The position numbers and the translations under genes were made by a program. The notes under the pieces were generated by a model. The model had not been told where the DNA came from. It did no database searches and was given only the letters and a program-made list of their open reading frames with translations. Below are positions 23,332 through 33,587 of a stretch of 64,000 nt of DNA, in pieces. Source of the stretch: Polyangiaceae bacterium (GTDB lineage: Bacteria > Myxococcota_A > Polyangia > Polyangiales > Polyangiaceae); the NCBI GenBank assembly GCA_025937835.1, contig JAICQO010000017.1, positions 1 to 64,000 on the forward strand. Direction: 5' to 3'. Within the stretch, counting starts at the first letter, position 1, and each line of letters opens with the position of its first letter.

Positions 23332-25862
23332 TTCGCGATCGCGTTGCCGCCGCTCGCGGCGAGCTCGCTCCAGAACGTGGACTCCCAGTACGAATACAGC
23401 GCGTCGAGCTTCTCCTCGTCGCTGCCTTCGCGCTGGGCGGCGGCCGCGTGGAAGGCCAGGCGCGCCGGGTTCGGGATGAAGCCGACCTTGGCCTTGGCCC
23501 GCGCAGCGGCTTCGCGCGCGCTCACCCGCGCCAGCTCGAGTTGCGCGGAGAGCGCCCTTCGGTTCTCGAGCACCAGGTTGCCCTGGTCGTCGTTGTGGCC
23601 GCTCAGAGAGTAAGCCTTGTTCACGAGCTTCGCGCCGGTGAGGTAGGCGTAGCTCGCTGCAGCGAGCCGCATCAGCTTGGCGCCGTTACTCTTGTCCTCG
23701 GCGCTCTGGTTCTCGGACAGCGAGTTGGCAGACATCGCCAGGAAGTAGTCCGGCTCCTGGGTCGCGATGCGATCGCGGACGTCGTCGGCGGACGCGCCCT
23801 TCTCTTTGGCGATCTGCTCGACGATCAACGCGTCGAAGTAGGCGAGCACGGCCGCCGAGGCCGAAGCGTAGCCGCTCGCGGTTTTCCCCATCAGCTCCTG
23901 GCTCATCGGCGGCGAGCTGCCCTCGTCCGCGATCAGGTTCTGAGTGTCCTTGGCGTAGTCGAGGAACACCCGCGCGGCGTCGTAGTACATCGTCGGCAGC
24001 GTGACCCGCTCGAAGAGCGCGTTGAGCGCCTCCTGCGTGATCTTGAGCTTGCCCTGTTCCATGGCCTGCAGCAGCGCGATGGCGCGCTCGTAGAACTGGT
24101 CGCCGATGCGCGTCGCGGCGCGCGCGAGCACGTACTGCTGGTAGGCGGCGACGGCGCTGATCTGGCCGCCGAGGGTCTTGCTCTGTGAACGAACCTCGAG
24201 CTCCTGACCGAAGGAGTTCACCTCGGTGCGCACGTTCTGCGCGGTCTTGACCGCGTCGAGCAGCGCCTTCAGGTCCTTGTTCACGATGTGGCCGACCGCG
24301 GTCGCCGAGCGGCTCGCGATCATCACCTTGATCGACGTAGCGACGTACTCGTTCAGCGCCGAGACCAGGAAATTGTTGCGCTCGTAGCGCTGCGCCGAGT
24401 CGTAGGACTTCTGGGCGTCGTTCAGCATCGGGGCGAGGAGCTGCGGGTTGAGGCGCAGCCGCGCCTGCTCGGCTTTCAGCCCCCCGAGCTCGCGCTCGAT
24501 GCGCGCCTTCCAGGCGCCGAGCTTGGCGCGGATCAGCGCCTCGGTCTCCGGCTTCAGCTCGAGCTCGCTTTCGGCGATCGGCTCGACGCGCTCGAGCTTG
24601 TCGCCGGTCATGAACTCGTAGGCCTGGTAGAGATCGCTGATCTCCTGGGCTTCGAGGCCCATCTTCTGCGCGGTCGCGACCAGGTCGACGTCTTGCAACG
24701 TCTTCAAATCCTTGTGGTTGCGCGTGCCGATCGGGAAGCCGAAGCGCTTGATGCCCGCCTCCTTCGCGCCCTCCATCTTTTGCACGATGCCGCCGACCGG
24801 CCCCGCGGTGCCGTCAGGGTTGATGGTGCCGGTCATGGTCGTGTCGGCGCGCAGCTCCTGGCCGCGCAGCAGCGCCAGCATGGCCGTCGTCGTGAGCATG
24901 CCCGCCGAGGGCCCGTCGATGTGGCCGCCGACGTGCACGCTGAACTCGTAGTCGCCGAGCGCCGCGCCGGTGACGCGCGCTGCGTTGAAGGCCGCGAGCC
25001 AGGTCGCGGTGCGCCACTGGTTACCGCTGCCGCCCGCGAACTCCTCCGCGACCGCCACCGAGACCGTACCGCTCGAGTTCGGGCCCACGCGGATCCTGGT
25101 CGGGGCGGTGCCGCCCTTGCAGTTCGGCCCGGGCTGGCCCGCGAACCACACGGCCTTGACCGTCGCCTCGCGCGGAGCCGTCATCTTCGTGGCGGGACCG
25201 GCCGCGGCCGCGCCACTGCCGGGCGTGCCGCCGTCGGGGCTGCTCTGATAGAGGTACCAAGCTGCTCCCCCCGCGACGACCGAGCACGTGCCGAGCAGAC
25301 CGGCGCCAATCAAGAGCCACATCCAGGCCGATAGGCCCTTCTTGGGCGCAGGGCGCGCGTGCCCGGGCGCATGCCCCGGGTGCCCGTGAAAATGCGCCGG
25401 TGCGTGGGCGGGCTCCGGCGTGGGGCGCTGCTGGAACTGCTGCTGCGGCGGCGGCTGCGGCGCCGGTTGAGCTTGCATCGGCGGCTGGCCGAGCGCCGTC
25501 GGCGCCAGGCCGGGCGGCAGCCCACCCACGCCGAGCGCCACGGTTCGACCAGGCGCCGCGGCCGAGCTCTTCACCTCGGCCAGGGTCAGCGTGTGCAGCC
25601 CGATCTGCAGCGTCGAACCGGGTGTCCACGTCATCTCGCTGATGCGCTGCCCGTTCATCCAGGTTCCGTTGGTGCTCCCGAGGTCGCGAACCAAGACGCG
25701 GTTCCCGTCGAACACGAGCTCGGCGTGCTGTGAGGAACAGCTCGGGTCGGGCAACACCAGATCGCCGACCTCACGCCCGATCACGCTCCGAGGCTGCGAA
25801 AACTCGCGAGGCACGGGGGGACCGCCTTGCACCTGAACCACGATCACGAACGACGCTGACAT
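23328..25862 (-). CDS. FHA - transmembrane - Lon-like (S16) protease
   Basis: An 844-residue fusion. An FHA domain (about 25-95; IGR 28-30, SSQHAELV, DLGSTNGTWMNG) is followed by a Pro/Gln/His-rich linker (100-175), one TM helix (about 178-205), and a Lon-type proteolytic domain (about 230-390). The catalytic Ser319 lies in DGPSAG and Lys362 in GGIVQKMEGA: the 43-residue Ser-Lys spacing equals that of Lon, and the flanking residues match S16. About 450 helical residues follow, without recognised domain. There is no AAA+ module. Topology prediction: FHA in the cytoplasm, protease outside the membrane. Inference: phospho-signal-regulated extracytoplasmic proteolysis. Confidence 0.85.
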   Translation of the reverse strand: MSASFVIVVQVQGGPPVPREFSQPRSVIGREVGDLVLPDPSCSSQHAELVFDGNRVLVRDLGSTNGTWMNGQRISEMTWTPGSTLQIGLHTLTLAEVKSSAAAPGRTVALGVGGLPPGLAPTALGQPPMQAQPAPQPPPQQQFQQRPTPEPAHAPAHFHGHPGHAPGHARPAPKKGLSAWMWLLIGAGLLGTCSVVAGGAAWYLYQSSPDGGTPGSGAAAAGPATKMTAPREATVKAVWFAGQPGPNCKGGTAPTRIRVGPNSSGTVSVAVAEEFAGGSGNQWRTATWLAAFNAARVTGAALGDYEFSVHVGGHIDGPSAGMLTTTAMLALLRGQELRADTTMTGTINPDGTAGPVGGIVQKMEGAKEAGIKRFGFPIGTRNHKDLKTLQDVDLVATAQKMGLEAQEISDLYQAYEFMTGDKLERVEPIAESELELKPETEALIRAKLGAWKARIERELGGLKAEQARLRLNPQLLAPMLNDAQKSYDSAQRYERNNFLVSALNEYVATSIKVMIASRSATAVGHIVNKDLKALLDAVKTAQNVRTEVNSFGQELEVRSQSKTLGGQISAVAAYQQYVLARAATRIGDQFYERAIALLQAMEQGKLKITQEALNALFERVTLPTMYYDAARVFLDYAKDTQNLIADEGSSPPMSQELMGKTASGYASASAAVLAYFDALIVEQIAKEKGASADDVRDRIATQEPDYFLAMSANSLSENQSAEDKSNGAKLMRLAAASYAYLTGAKLVNKAYSLSGHNDDQGNLVLENRRALSAQLELARVSAREAAARAKAKVGFIPNPARLAFHAAAAQREGSDEEKLDALYSYWESTFWSELAASGGNAIAN

Positions 25863-26048
25863 CGGGGAATACCTCGTCCGCCTGCGGGTAGAGCCGGGCG
25901 AACGTTGCAGAGACTATCTCGCTCGCGCGCCGCACGAGAGCGCAAAGCGCGCCCCGCCTTCACACGACGCTGCCTGGAGGCGCGGCAAGGTGCCCGTAAG
26001 TGGCCGTAGTCCGGCCGGTTTTCGTAGAGGAGAGCAGGCGCGACGCGG

Positions 26049-26080
26049 CGACACCGAGGGCGGTTCGGCCCCCGGTGTCG
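26049..26080 (-). terminator. Strong hairpin downstream of fusA
   Basis: Perfect 8-bp stem CGACACCG/CGGTGTCG (26049-26056 with 26073-26080), one A-C mismatch, then a 4-bp GGGC/GCCC inner stem and a 6-nt loop. It stands 29 nt past the fusA stop on the minus strand. No U tract is present, as is common in very GC-rich genomes. Confidence 0.6.
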
Positions 26081-26108
26081 AGCACGGGCGTCGTCCGGCC
26101 TGGCCGCG

Positions 26109-28244
26109 TTACTTGCGGGCGGCCGCTTCCTTCGCCAGCTTCTCGCGGTACTTCTTGACCATTTCTTCCTGCTCTTGGCGGGGCACGGTCGAGTACTTGG
26201 CAAACTCCATCGTGAAGTTGCCCTTGCCCTGGGTCGCCGAGCGCAGGTCCGTCGAATAGCCGAACATGGTGTTCAGCGGCACTTCGGCGGTGATGGTCAC
26301 GTTCTCGCCGGTGACGGTCTCGAGGATGACGCCGCGGCGCTGGTTGATCTGACCGACCACCGAGCCCTGGAACTCGCTGGGTGCCTCGACCTCGACCTTC
26401 ATGATCGGCTCGAGGATGGTGGGCTTGGCCTCGGCGTAGGCTTCGCGGAAGCCCATCAGCGACGCCGTGCGGAACGCCTGCTCGGAAGAATCGACCGCGT
26501 GGAAGGCGCCGTCGTTGAGCACCGCGCGCACGCCCACGATCGGGAAGCCGATCAGCGAGCCCTTCTTGACCGCCTCGCGGAAACCCTTGTCGCAAGCCGG
26601 GATGAACTCCTTCGGGATCACGCCGCCGACGATCTCGTCCACGAACTCGTAGGTCTCGACCGCATCGGGCGGCAGCGGCTCGATGTAGCCGCCGATCTTG
26701 CCGTACTGGCCGGAGCCGCCGGTCTGCTTCTTGTGGGTGTAGTTGATCTCCGCGCGCTGCGAGATCGTCTCGCGGTACGCCACCTGCGGCTTGCCGGCGA
26801 CGACGTCGCAGCTGTACTCGCGACGCATGCGCTCCATGTAGATGTCGAGGTGGAGCTCGCCCATGCCGCTGATGATGGTCTGCTGCGACTCCTCGTCCTG
26901 GTGCACGCGGAAGGTCGGGTCTTCCTTGGTGAACCGGTTCAGAGCCTTCGAGAAGTTCGCCTCGGAGGCTCTGTCCTTGGGCGCGACGGCCAGCGAGATC
27001 ACCGCGGCCGGCACGTGCATCGAGGTCAGCGTGACGTTGACCTTGCCGTCCGTGAACGTCTCGCCCGAGCTCGCCTCGACGCCGTAAAACGCGACGATGT
27101 CGCCGGCTTCCGCGGTCTGGATCTCCTCGCGGTCGTCCGAGTGCATGCGGAACATGCGCGGCACGCGCACCTTCCGGTTCTCGTTCGAGATGTTGTAGAT
27201 GGTGTCGCCGCTGGTGACGGAGCCCTGATAGACGCGGAAGTACGTGAGCTGTCCGTACTTGTCCTGCTGCAGCTTGAACGCGAGGCCGATGAACGGCTTC
27301 GTCGCGTCGGACTCGATCACGACCTTCTCTTCGCCCTTGTCCTGGTCGTGGCCTTCGTTCACGACCTCGGTCGGGTTCGGGAGGTACATGATCACGCCGT
27401 CGAGCAAGAGCTGGACGCCCTTGTTGCGGAAAGCGGAGCCGCACATCACGGGCGTCATCTTGAGCGCCAGCGTGGCGCGGCGGATCGCGGCGCGGAGCTC
27501 CTCGTCGCTGACCGGCTCCTCGGCGAGGTATTTCTCGGCCAGCTCGTCGTCGACTTCCGCGACCTGGGTGATGACCTCCTGGCGGGCTTCCTTGGCCTTC
27601 GCCGCGTATTCCGCCGGCGGATCCTCGACGCGGATCTTCTCGCCGTCATCGCCGTCGAAGAAGTACGCCCTGCCGGTGATCGCGTCGATCACGCCCAGGA
27701 ACTTGTCCTCGGCGCCCATCGGCACCTGGAGCTTGACCGGGTGATGGCCGAGCTTCTCCTTGAGCATGTCCGCGACGTGCTCGTAGTTCGCGCCCGGGTT
27801 ATCCATCTTGTTGACGAAGGCGATGCGCGGCACGCGGTAGCGCTTCATCTGGCGATCGACCGTGATCGACTGGCTCTGCACGCCCTTGCCGGAGTCGAGC
27901 ACCAGGATCGCGCCGTCGAGCACGCGCAGCGCGCGCTCCACCTCGATCGTGAAATCGACGTGGCCGGGCGTGTCGATGATGTTCACGTTGTGATCGGGGA
28001 ACTGCTCGAGCGAGCCCTTCCACACGCAGTACGTGGCTGCGGACTGGATGGTGATGCCCTTCTCGCGCTCGAGCTCCATCGAGTCCATCTTCGCGCCCAC
28101 GCCGTCCTTGCCGCGCACCTCGTGGATGCGGTGGATTCGGCCGGTGTAGAACAGGATGCGCTCGGTCAGCGTCGTCTTGCCGGAGTCGATGTGCGCCGAG
28201 ATGCCGATGTTGCGGATGCGTTCGAGGGGGATGCGGCTTGCCAC
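26109..28244 (-). CDS. fusA: Elongation factor G (EF-G1, spd/mitochondrial-like type)
   Basis: A 711-residue translocase GTPase. G-motifs: G1 AHIDSGKTT (17-25), G2 ITIQSAAT, G3 DTPGHVDF, G4 NKMDNPGAN, G5 GSAFRNKGVQ. Domain IV has the SGQYGKIGGY-type loop and IPKEFIPA. The sequence reads IHEVRGKDGVGAKMDSMELERE in switch I, matching the spirochaete/planctomycete/delta EF-G1 group that is closest to mitochondrial EF-G1, not the typical bacterial EF-G with HKIGEVHDG. The start is GTG with GGAAAG upstream. Translocates peptidyl-tRNA and mRNA on the ribosome. It stands alone, not in the str operon. Confidence 0.93.
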   Translation of the reverse strand: MASRIPLERIRNIGISAHIDSGKTTLTERILFYTGRIHRIHEVRGKDGVGAKMDSMELEREKGITIQSAATYCVWKGSLEQFPDHNVNIIDTPGHVDFTIEVERALRVLDGAILVLDSGKGVQSQSITVDRQMKRYRVPRIAFVNKMDNPGANYEHVADMLKEKLGHHPVKLQVPMGAEDKFLGVIDAITGRAYFFDGDDGEKIRVEDPPAEYAAKAKEARQEVITQVAEVDDELAEKYLAEEPVSDEELRAAIRRATLALKMTPVMCGSAFRNKGVQLLLDGVIMYLPNPTEVVNEGHDQDKGEEKVVIESDATKPFIGLAFKLQQDKYGQLTYFRVYQGSVTSGDTIYNISNENRKVRVPRMFRMHSDDREEIQTAEAGDIVAFYGVEASSGETFTDGKVNVTLTSMHVPAAVISLAVAPKDRASEANFSKALNRFTKEDPTFRVHQDEESQQTIISGMGELHLDIYMERMRREYSCDVVAGKPQVAYRETISQRAEINYTHKKQTGGSGQYGKIGGYIEPLPPDAVETYEFVDEIVGGVIPKEFIPACDKGFREAVKKGSLIGFPIVGVRAVLNDGAFHAVDSSEQAFRTASLMGFREAYAEAKPTILEPIMKVEVEAPSEFQGSVVGQINQRRGVILETVTGENVTITAEVPLNTMFGYSTDLRSATQGKGNFTMEFAKYSTVPRQEQEEMVKKYREKLAKEAAARK

Positions 28245-28430
28245 GTTGGTTCTTTCCGAGAGATTGGGAGCGGCCCAACTACCGAAACCCGGCGCGAAAG
28301 GGAAGTCGCCCCGCTAGCCCCCCGACTTTTCTGGGCTAATTGCGTGGCGAATCCGTGACGGGCGTTCGGTTCGAAGGTCGGGCGCGGCGTTTTTGGCACC
28401 AACGGGGCCGGGGCGCAAATCCCTGAACGA

Positions 28431-28871
28431 TCAGCCGAGGATCGGCCAGGGCTCGGGCCGGGTGCCGGCTTGCCAGTTGTCGTGCCGGCCGTCGAAGTAC
28501 GTGACGGGCAGCGCCGAGATCTCGACGTCGTCGAGCGTGTTCAGGTTCACCGCCACGAAGTCGCCCCCGACCTCGGCGAGGTGCCCCCGCCCGAAGCAGT
28601 GCACGCCGCAGTGACGACAGAAGAAGCGCTCCGAGACCTTCCCCCAGACGTAGGAGGACAGCTCCGCCTCGCCGCTCAGCAACTGGAACTGAGCCGGCTG
28701 CGCGATGCCGGCGACGGGGGCGATCTTCGTGCAAACGCTGCAGTTGCAGCGGCTTCCGCCCTGGGCGAGGTCGAGCTCGACCTCGAACCGCACGCGACCG
28801 CAGTGGCAGCTGCCCCGGTGCTTCTGCAGGCCTTGCGGGTTCTGGGTGGGCTTCGAGGTCTGGATGGTCAT
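28431..28871 (-). CDS. GFA/CENP-V-type zinc-binding protein
   Basis: A 146-residue protein with the Mss4-like beta-barrel of the GFA family. Zinc ligands are visible as CHCGRVRFEVE, CNCSVCT and FFCRHCGVHCFG, giving the usual two Cys-rich clusters. Length matches the family. Known: Gfa catalyses formation of S-hydroxymethylglutathione from formaldehyde and glutathione, but most homologues are uncharacterised. The start has GGAAG 9 nt upstream, within AAGGAAG. No formaldehyde dehydrogenase gene is nearby, so the detoxification role is not supported by context. Confidence 0.85.
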   Translation of the reverse strand: MTIQTSKPTQNPQGLQKHRGSCHCGRVRFEVELDLAQGGSRCNCSVCTKIAPVAGIAQPAQFQLLSGEAELSSYVWGKVSERFFCRHCGVHCFGRGHLAEVGGDFVAVNLNTLDDVEISALPVTYFDGRHDNWQAGTRPEPWPILG

Positions 28872-28964
28872 GGCTTTCGGCTTCCTTTCGGGTTCGTCCG
28901 GAACCCGAGAGCTAGCCTGCGCTCTCGAAATGACAGCCTTATGTCAGCTAATTGCGGCCCGCTG

Positions 28965-29657
28965 TTACTTGCACTCGGACAGGCCGGGGATCGCGCTCAA
29001 ATCGGCGGTTCCCGCTGCGATTTCCTCGGCCCGGAAGCGGCCGCTGACCTTCTTCCACAGGCACAGGCAGGTCTTGTCGGCGTTGGGCTTCTCTTTGGTG
29101 CAGCCGGTCATGAACTCGCTCTTGGCGAGCTCGGCCGGGTACTTGCCCTTGCAGGTGACGGTCATCTTCTTCTTCGCCGCGTAGAAGCGCAACGTCTCGG
29201 CGTCGCCGAGGAAGTCGGCGATCTCGAGATCCCTGCGCAGCGCCGGCCACGCACACTCGCAATACGGGCGCTTCTTCGGTTCGCCGTCGATGCAACCCTC
29301 GAGGAAGTTCGCCTCTACCTGTTTCTCGTCGACCTGACTCGAGCAATTGGCGACGGTCTTCTGCTGGAGCTCCTTGAGGCGCGGATCGTCGTCACCGATC
29401 GCGGCGGTCAGGTCGGCATCCTCGAACACCACCGCGAACTGTTCGAAGGCGCACTCGCAATACTTCTGTGCGCGTGCCTTCTTCAGGCAGGTCTGCACGA
29501 ACGGCTCACGTTGCGATTCCATCGTGGGCTTCTCGCTCGACGACGCCTGCTCCGGTGCGGCGGACTCACTGGACTTCGGGGACTCGGCTGTCCCCTGCGC
29601 ACCACCGCACGCCGCCACGGTCATCACCCCGAACACCCAGGTTGAGAATTTCCACAT
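28965..29657 (-). CDS. Lipoprotein with three CxC cysteine-repeat modules
   Basis: A 230-residue predicted lipoprotein: signal peptide with lipobox VAAC at about residue 17 and a Ser/Glu-rich linker to about residue 45. Three similar modules follow, each with a single Cys, then 9-11 residues later C-x-C followed by an aromatic residue: TCLKKARAQKYCECAF, GCIDGEPKKRPYCECAW and GCTKEKPNADKTCLCLW. Single extra cysteines (NC, TC, EC) follow each module, giving four Cys per repeat. The spacing suggests small disulfide-bonded or metal-binding repeats. I do not recognise the family. Confidence 0.7.
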   Translation of the reverse strand: MWKFSTWVFGVMTVAACGGAQGTAESPKSSESAAPEQASSSEKPTMESQREPFVQTCLKKARAQKYCECAFEQFAVVFEDADLTAAIGDDDPRLKELQQKTVANCSSQVDEKQVEANFLEGCIDGEPKKRPYCECAWPALRRDLEIADFLGDAETLRFYAAKKKMTVTCKGKYPAELAKSEFMTGCTKEKPNADKTCLCLWKKVSGRFRAEEIAAGTADLSAIPGLSECK

Positions 29658-29851
29658 CTTGAGCCGAGCCTCTGACGAACGGACGGCGCCGAACTCTCGG
29701 CTCCGTTCACTCCGTCATCCTAGGCCCGCTCGGTCGCCGAAAGGCGCGAAATTTCGCGGAGATATTGTGCCAGGGTGTGGGTGAATCCGCCGGTCGGCCG
29801 AGGGCGCTCACGTTGCGCCCCACGCGGAAAGTGCTGTGATCGGCGGCCTCG

Positions 29852-31108
29852 ATGGTCTCCGACGCGCAGCGCGCGGTCCACGCCGTGTTCCGGATCGAAC
29901 AATCGCGGCTGATCGCGGGGCTCACGCGCATGGTCCGCGACGTCGGGCTGGCGGAAGAGCTGGCGCAGGACGCCCTGGTCGTCGCGCTCGAGCGCTGGCC
30001 CGAATCCGGTGTTCCCGACAACCCGGGGGCCTGGCTGATGGCGACTGCGAAGCGCCGCGCGATCGACGAGCTGCGTCGCAGAAAGCTCGTGGAGCGCAAG
30101 CACGAGGCGATTGGCTACGAGACGGAAACACAGAGCGATGACTGGCAGCCCGAAGCCGAGCTCGACGATCCCTTCGACGACGATCTGTTGCGGTTGGTGT
30201 TCACGGCGTGTCATCCGGTGCTGGCGACCGAAGCGCGCGTCGCGTTGACGCTGCGCCTGCTGGGCGGGCTGACCACCGACGAGATCGCGAGGGCGTTCCT
30301 GATGCCCGAGCCGACGGTTGCACAGCGCATCGTGCGCGCCAAACGCACGCTCGCGGAGCAGAAGGTGCCATTCGAGGTCCCGCGCGGACCGGAGCTGTCG
30401 CAGCGCCTGGCTTCGGTGCTCGAGGTCGTCTACCTGATTTTCAACGAGGGCTACGCGGCGACATCGGGCGGCGACTGGATGCGCCCGGCGTTGTGCGAGG
30501 ACGCGCTCCGGCTCGGGCGCATCCTTCAGGGGCTCGCGCCCGAAGAGCCCGAGGTGCACGGCCTGTTGGCGCTGATGGAGCTCCAGGCCTCTCGCGCGCG
30601 AGCCCGCACGGCGCGGGACGGGACGCCGATCTTGCTCCTGGAGCAGAATCGAGGGCGCTGGGACCAAGTCCTGATCCGGCGCGGCCTCTCGGCGCTCGCG
30701 CGGGCCGAAGAGCTCGGCGGAGCGGACGGCTTTTACGCTCTGCAGGCCGGGCTCGCGGCCTGCCATGCGCGCGCGCGAACCGCCGAGGACACGGATTGGC
30801 GGCAAATCGCGGCGCTGTACGCGCGGCTGCTCGAGCTCACACCGTCTCCCGTGATCGAGCTGAACCGCGCGGTGGCGGTGTCGATGGCCGAGGGGCCCGC
30901 GGCCGGTCTCGAGCTCGTGGAGCGCCTGACCAAAGAACCGATGCTTCGGGGCTATCACCTCTTGCCGAGCGTACGCGGCGATTTGCTGCACAAGCTCGGG
31001 CGCTTCGCGGAAGCCAAGCGCGATTTCGAGCGCGCCGCGTCGCTGACTCAGAACGAGCGCGAGCGCGCGCTCTTGCTCGAGCGAGCGCGGACGGCGGGCG
31101 CGTCGTGA
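29852..31108 (+). CDS. RNA polymerase ECF sigma factor with TPR-like extension (ECF42 type)
   Basis: A 418-residue sigma factor. Sigma region 2 (about 15-80: AELAQDALVVALERWPESG, AWLMATAKRRAIDELRRR) and region 4 (about 130-175: LRLLGGLTTDEIARAFLMPEPTVAQRIVRAKRTL) are followed by a long alpha-helical C-terminal half (about 190-415) with VYLIFNEGYAAT and YALQAGLAACHAR, the DUF6596/TPR-like extension of ECF42. Known: ECF42 genes usually sit beside DGPF/YCII genes and the C-terminal domain is needed for activity. No DGPF gene is visible here. No anti-sigma factor is adjacent. The start is supported by the sigma-2 boundary; no strong RBS was found. Confidence 0.85.
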   Translation: MVSDAQRAVHAVFRIEQSRLIAGLTRMVRDVGLAEELAQDALVVALERWPESGVPDNPGAWLMATAKRRAIDELRRRKLVERKHEAIGYETETQSDDWQPEAELDDPFDDDLLRLVFTACHPVLATEARVALTLRLLGGLTTDEIARAFLMPEPTVAQRIVRAKRTLAEQKVPFEVPRGPELSQRLASVLEVVYLIFNEGYAATSGGDWMRPALCEDALRLGRILQGLAPEEPEVHGLLALMELQASRARARTARDGTPILLLEQNRGRWDQVLIRRGLSALARAEELGGADGFYALQAGLAACHARARTAEDTDWRQIAALYARLLELTPSPVIELNRAVAVSMAEGPAAGLELVERLTKEPMLRGYHLLPSVRGDLLHKLGRFAEAKRDFERAASLTQNERERALLLERARTAGAS

Positions 31109-31180
31109 TCCTCCCCGTGCGGGCAGCAGCGTCGGATGCGGCTTGACAAGTTTGGGCTCTGGCCCGATTGAGGACAGCCG

Positions 31181-32106
<926 letters not shown>

Positions 32107-32110
<4 letters not shown>

Positions 32111-32868
32111 ACCTGCACGCCGTACGCGCGATTTACAAGTTCGAGATGGCGCGGACCTTCCGCACCCTGATGCAGAGCATCGCCTCGCCCGTGCTGTCCA
32201 CGTCGCTCTACTTCATCGTGTTCGGCTCGGCCATCGGCTCGCGCATGGCGGACATCGACGGCGTCAGCTACGGCGCGTTCATCGTGCCAGGGCTGATGAT
32301 GCTGTCGATCTTGACCGAGAGCATCTCGAACGCTTCGTTCGGCATCTACATGCCGCGCTTCTCGGGCACGATTTACGAGGTGCTGTCGGCGCCGATCTCG
32401 GTGCTCGAGATCCTGCTCGGCTACGTCGGAGCGGCGGCCTCGAAGTCGATTCTGCTCGGAACCATCATCTTGGCGACGGCCAGGCTGTTCGTGCCGTTCA
32501 CGATCGAGCACCCGCTGTGGATGCTGGGCTTCTTGATCCTGACCTCGGTCTCGTTCAGCCTGTTCGGCTTCATCATCGGCATCTGGGCGGACGGCTTCGA
32601 GAAGTTGCAGATCGTGCCCATGATGGTGGTCATGCCGCTGACCTTCCTCGGCGGCAGCTTCTATTCGATCTCGATGCTGCCGCCGCTGTGGCAGAAAATC
32701 GCGTTGTTCAACCCGGTCGTTTATCTGGTCAGCGGTTTTCGCTGGAGTTTCTATGGGACGTCCGACGTCAGCGTTTCAGTGAGCCTGATGATGACGCTGG
32801 TGTTCCTGTCGCTCTCCAGCGTGGCCGTGTGGTGGATCTTCAAGACCGGCTACCGTCTCAAGGCATAG
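32107..32868 (+). CDS. ABC-2 type transporter permease
   Basis: A 253-residue integral membrane protein with about six TM helices, of the ABC-2/NodJ type. The [25 protein letters not shown] segment opens the first helix and [37 protein letters not shown] is the conserved ABC-2 block. It pairs with the upstream ATPase by a 4-nt overlap. The transporter is probably an exporter of a lipid, polysaccharide or drug; no biosynthetic genes surround it. The next gene, carbonic anhydrase, begins 18 nt downstream and may be cotranscribed. Confidence 0.9.
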
Positions 32869-32886
32869 CGATGCTATGAGGCGCGC

Positions 32887-33570
32887 GTGCCGAACACCTG
32901 GACCCCCGACGCGCTCAGCCCCGAAGAGTCACTCGACCGCCTGATCGAAGGCAACCGCCGCTTCCGAGAAGCGGGCGGAGGTTCCTGGGTACGCGGTTGG
33001 AGCGAGCAGCTCGCGAGCGTCGCGCAGCGTCCGTTCGCGATAGTGCTCGGCTGCTCGGACTCGCGAACGCCTGTCGAGATCTTGTTCGACCAGGGCTTCG
33101 GCGATCTGTTCGTGGTGCGCATCGCCGGCAACATCGTGGCGCCCTCGGTGGTGGGCTCGATCGAGTTCGCGGCCTCGCAGTTCGGCTCCCGGCTGGTGGT
33201 GGTGATGGGACACACGCGCTGCGGAGCGATCAGCGCCACGGTCAAGGCGATCGAGGGCGGAAAGCCCGAATCCAAGAACCTGCTTGCCATCACCGATCGC
33301 ATTACGCCGCACATTCAGAGCATGGTGCGGCCAGAGAGCAGGGAAGGCGGGGTCGACGCCATGCTGCGCGAGGCGATGCGGGCCAACGTGCGAAACTCGG
33401 TCGACCACCTGCGGCACGGCAGCCGTATCCTCGAGGAGCTGGTGATGGCCGGCCGCCTGTGCGTCGTGGGCGCCGAATACGAGCTCGAGACCGGCACCGT
33501 CCATTTCCTGGACGACGCGCGCGGCGTCGTTTCGTCGCGACCGCCGAGCAAGCCCCCCGCCAGGGGCTGA
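32887..33570 (+). CDS. Beta-class carbonic anhydrase
   Basis: A 227-residue enzyme interconverting CO2 and bicarbonate. Zn ligands are Cys56 (in GCSDSRTPVE), His109 and Cys112 (in MGHTRCGA), and the catalytic Asp58/Arg60 dyad follows the first Cys; all are intact. The domain length matches the bacterial beta-CA family. No signal peptide is visible. The start is GTG with TGAGG about 6-8 nt upstream. It follows the ABC permease gene directly, but a functional link is not obvious. Confidence 0.9.
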   Translation: MPNTWTPDALSPEESLDRLIEGNRRFREAGGGSWVRGWSEQLASVAQRPFAIVLGCSDSRTPVEILFDQGFGDLFVVRIAGNIVAPSVVGSIEFAASQFGSRLVVVMGHTRCGAISATVKAIEGGKPESKNLLAITDRITPHIQSMVRPESREGGVDAMLREAMRANVRNSVDHLRHGSRILEELVMAGRLCVVGAEYELETGTVHFLDDARGVVSSRPPSKPPARG

Positions 33571-33587
33571 GCTACGAGCTACGCCCG

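Noticed and set aside
26175-28358. 727-codon plus-strand frame opposite fusA
   Set aside because: Mirror of the fusA coding pattern, His/Arg/Asp-rich, not protein-like.
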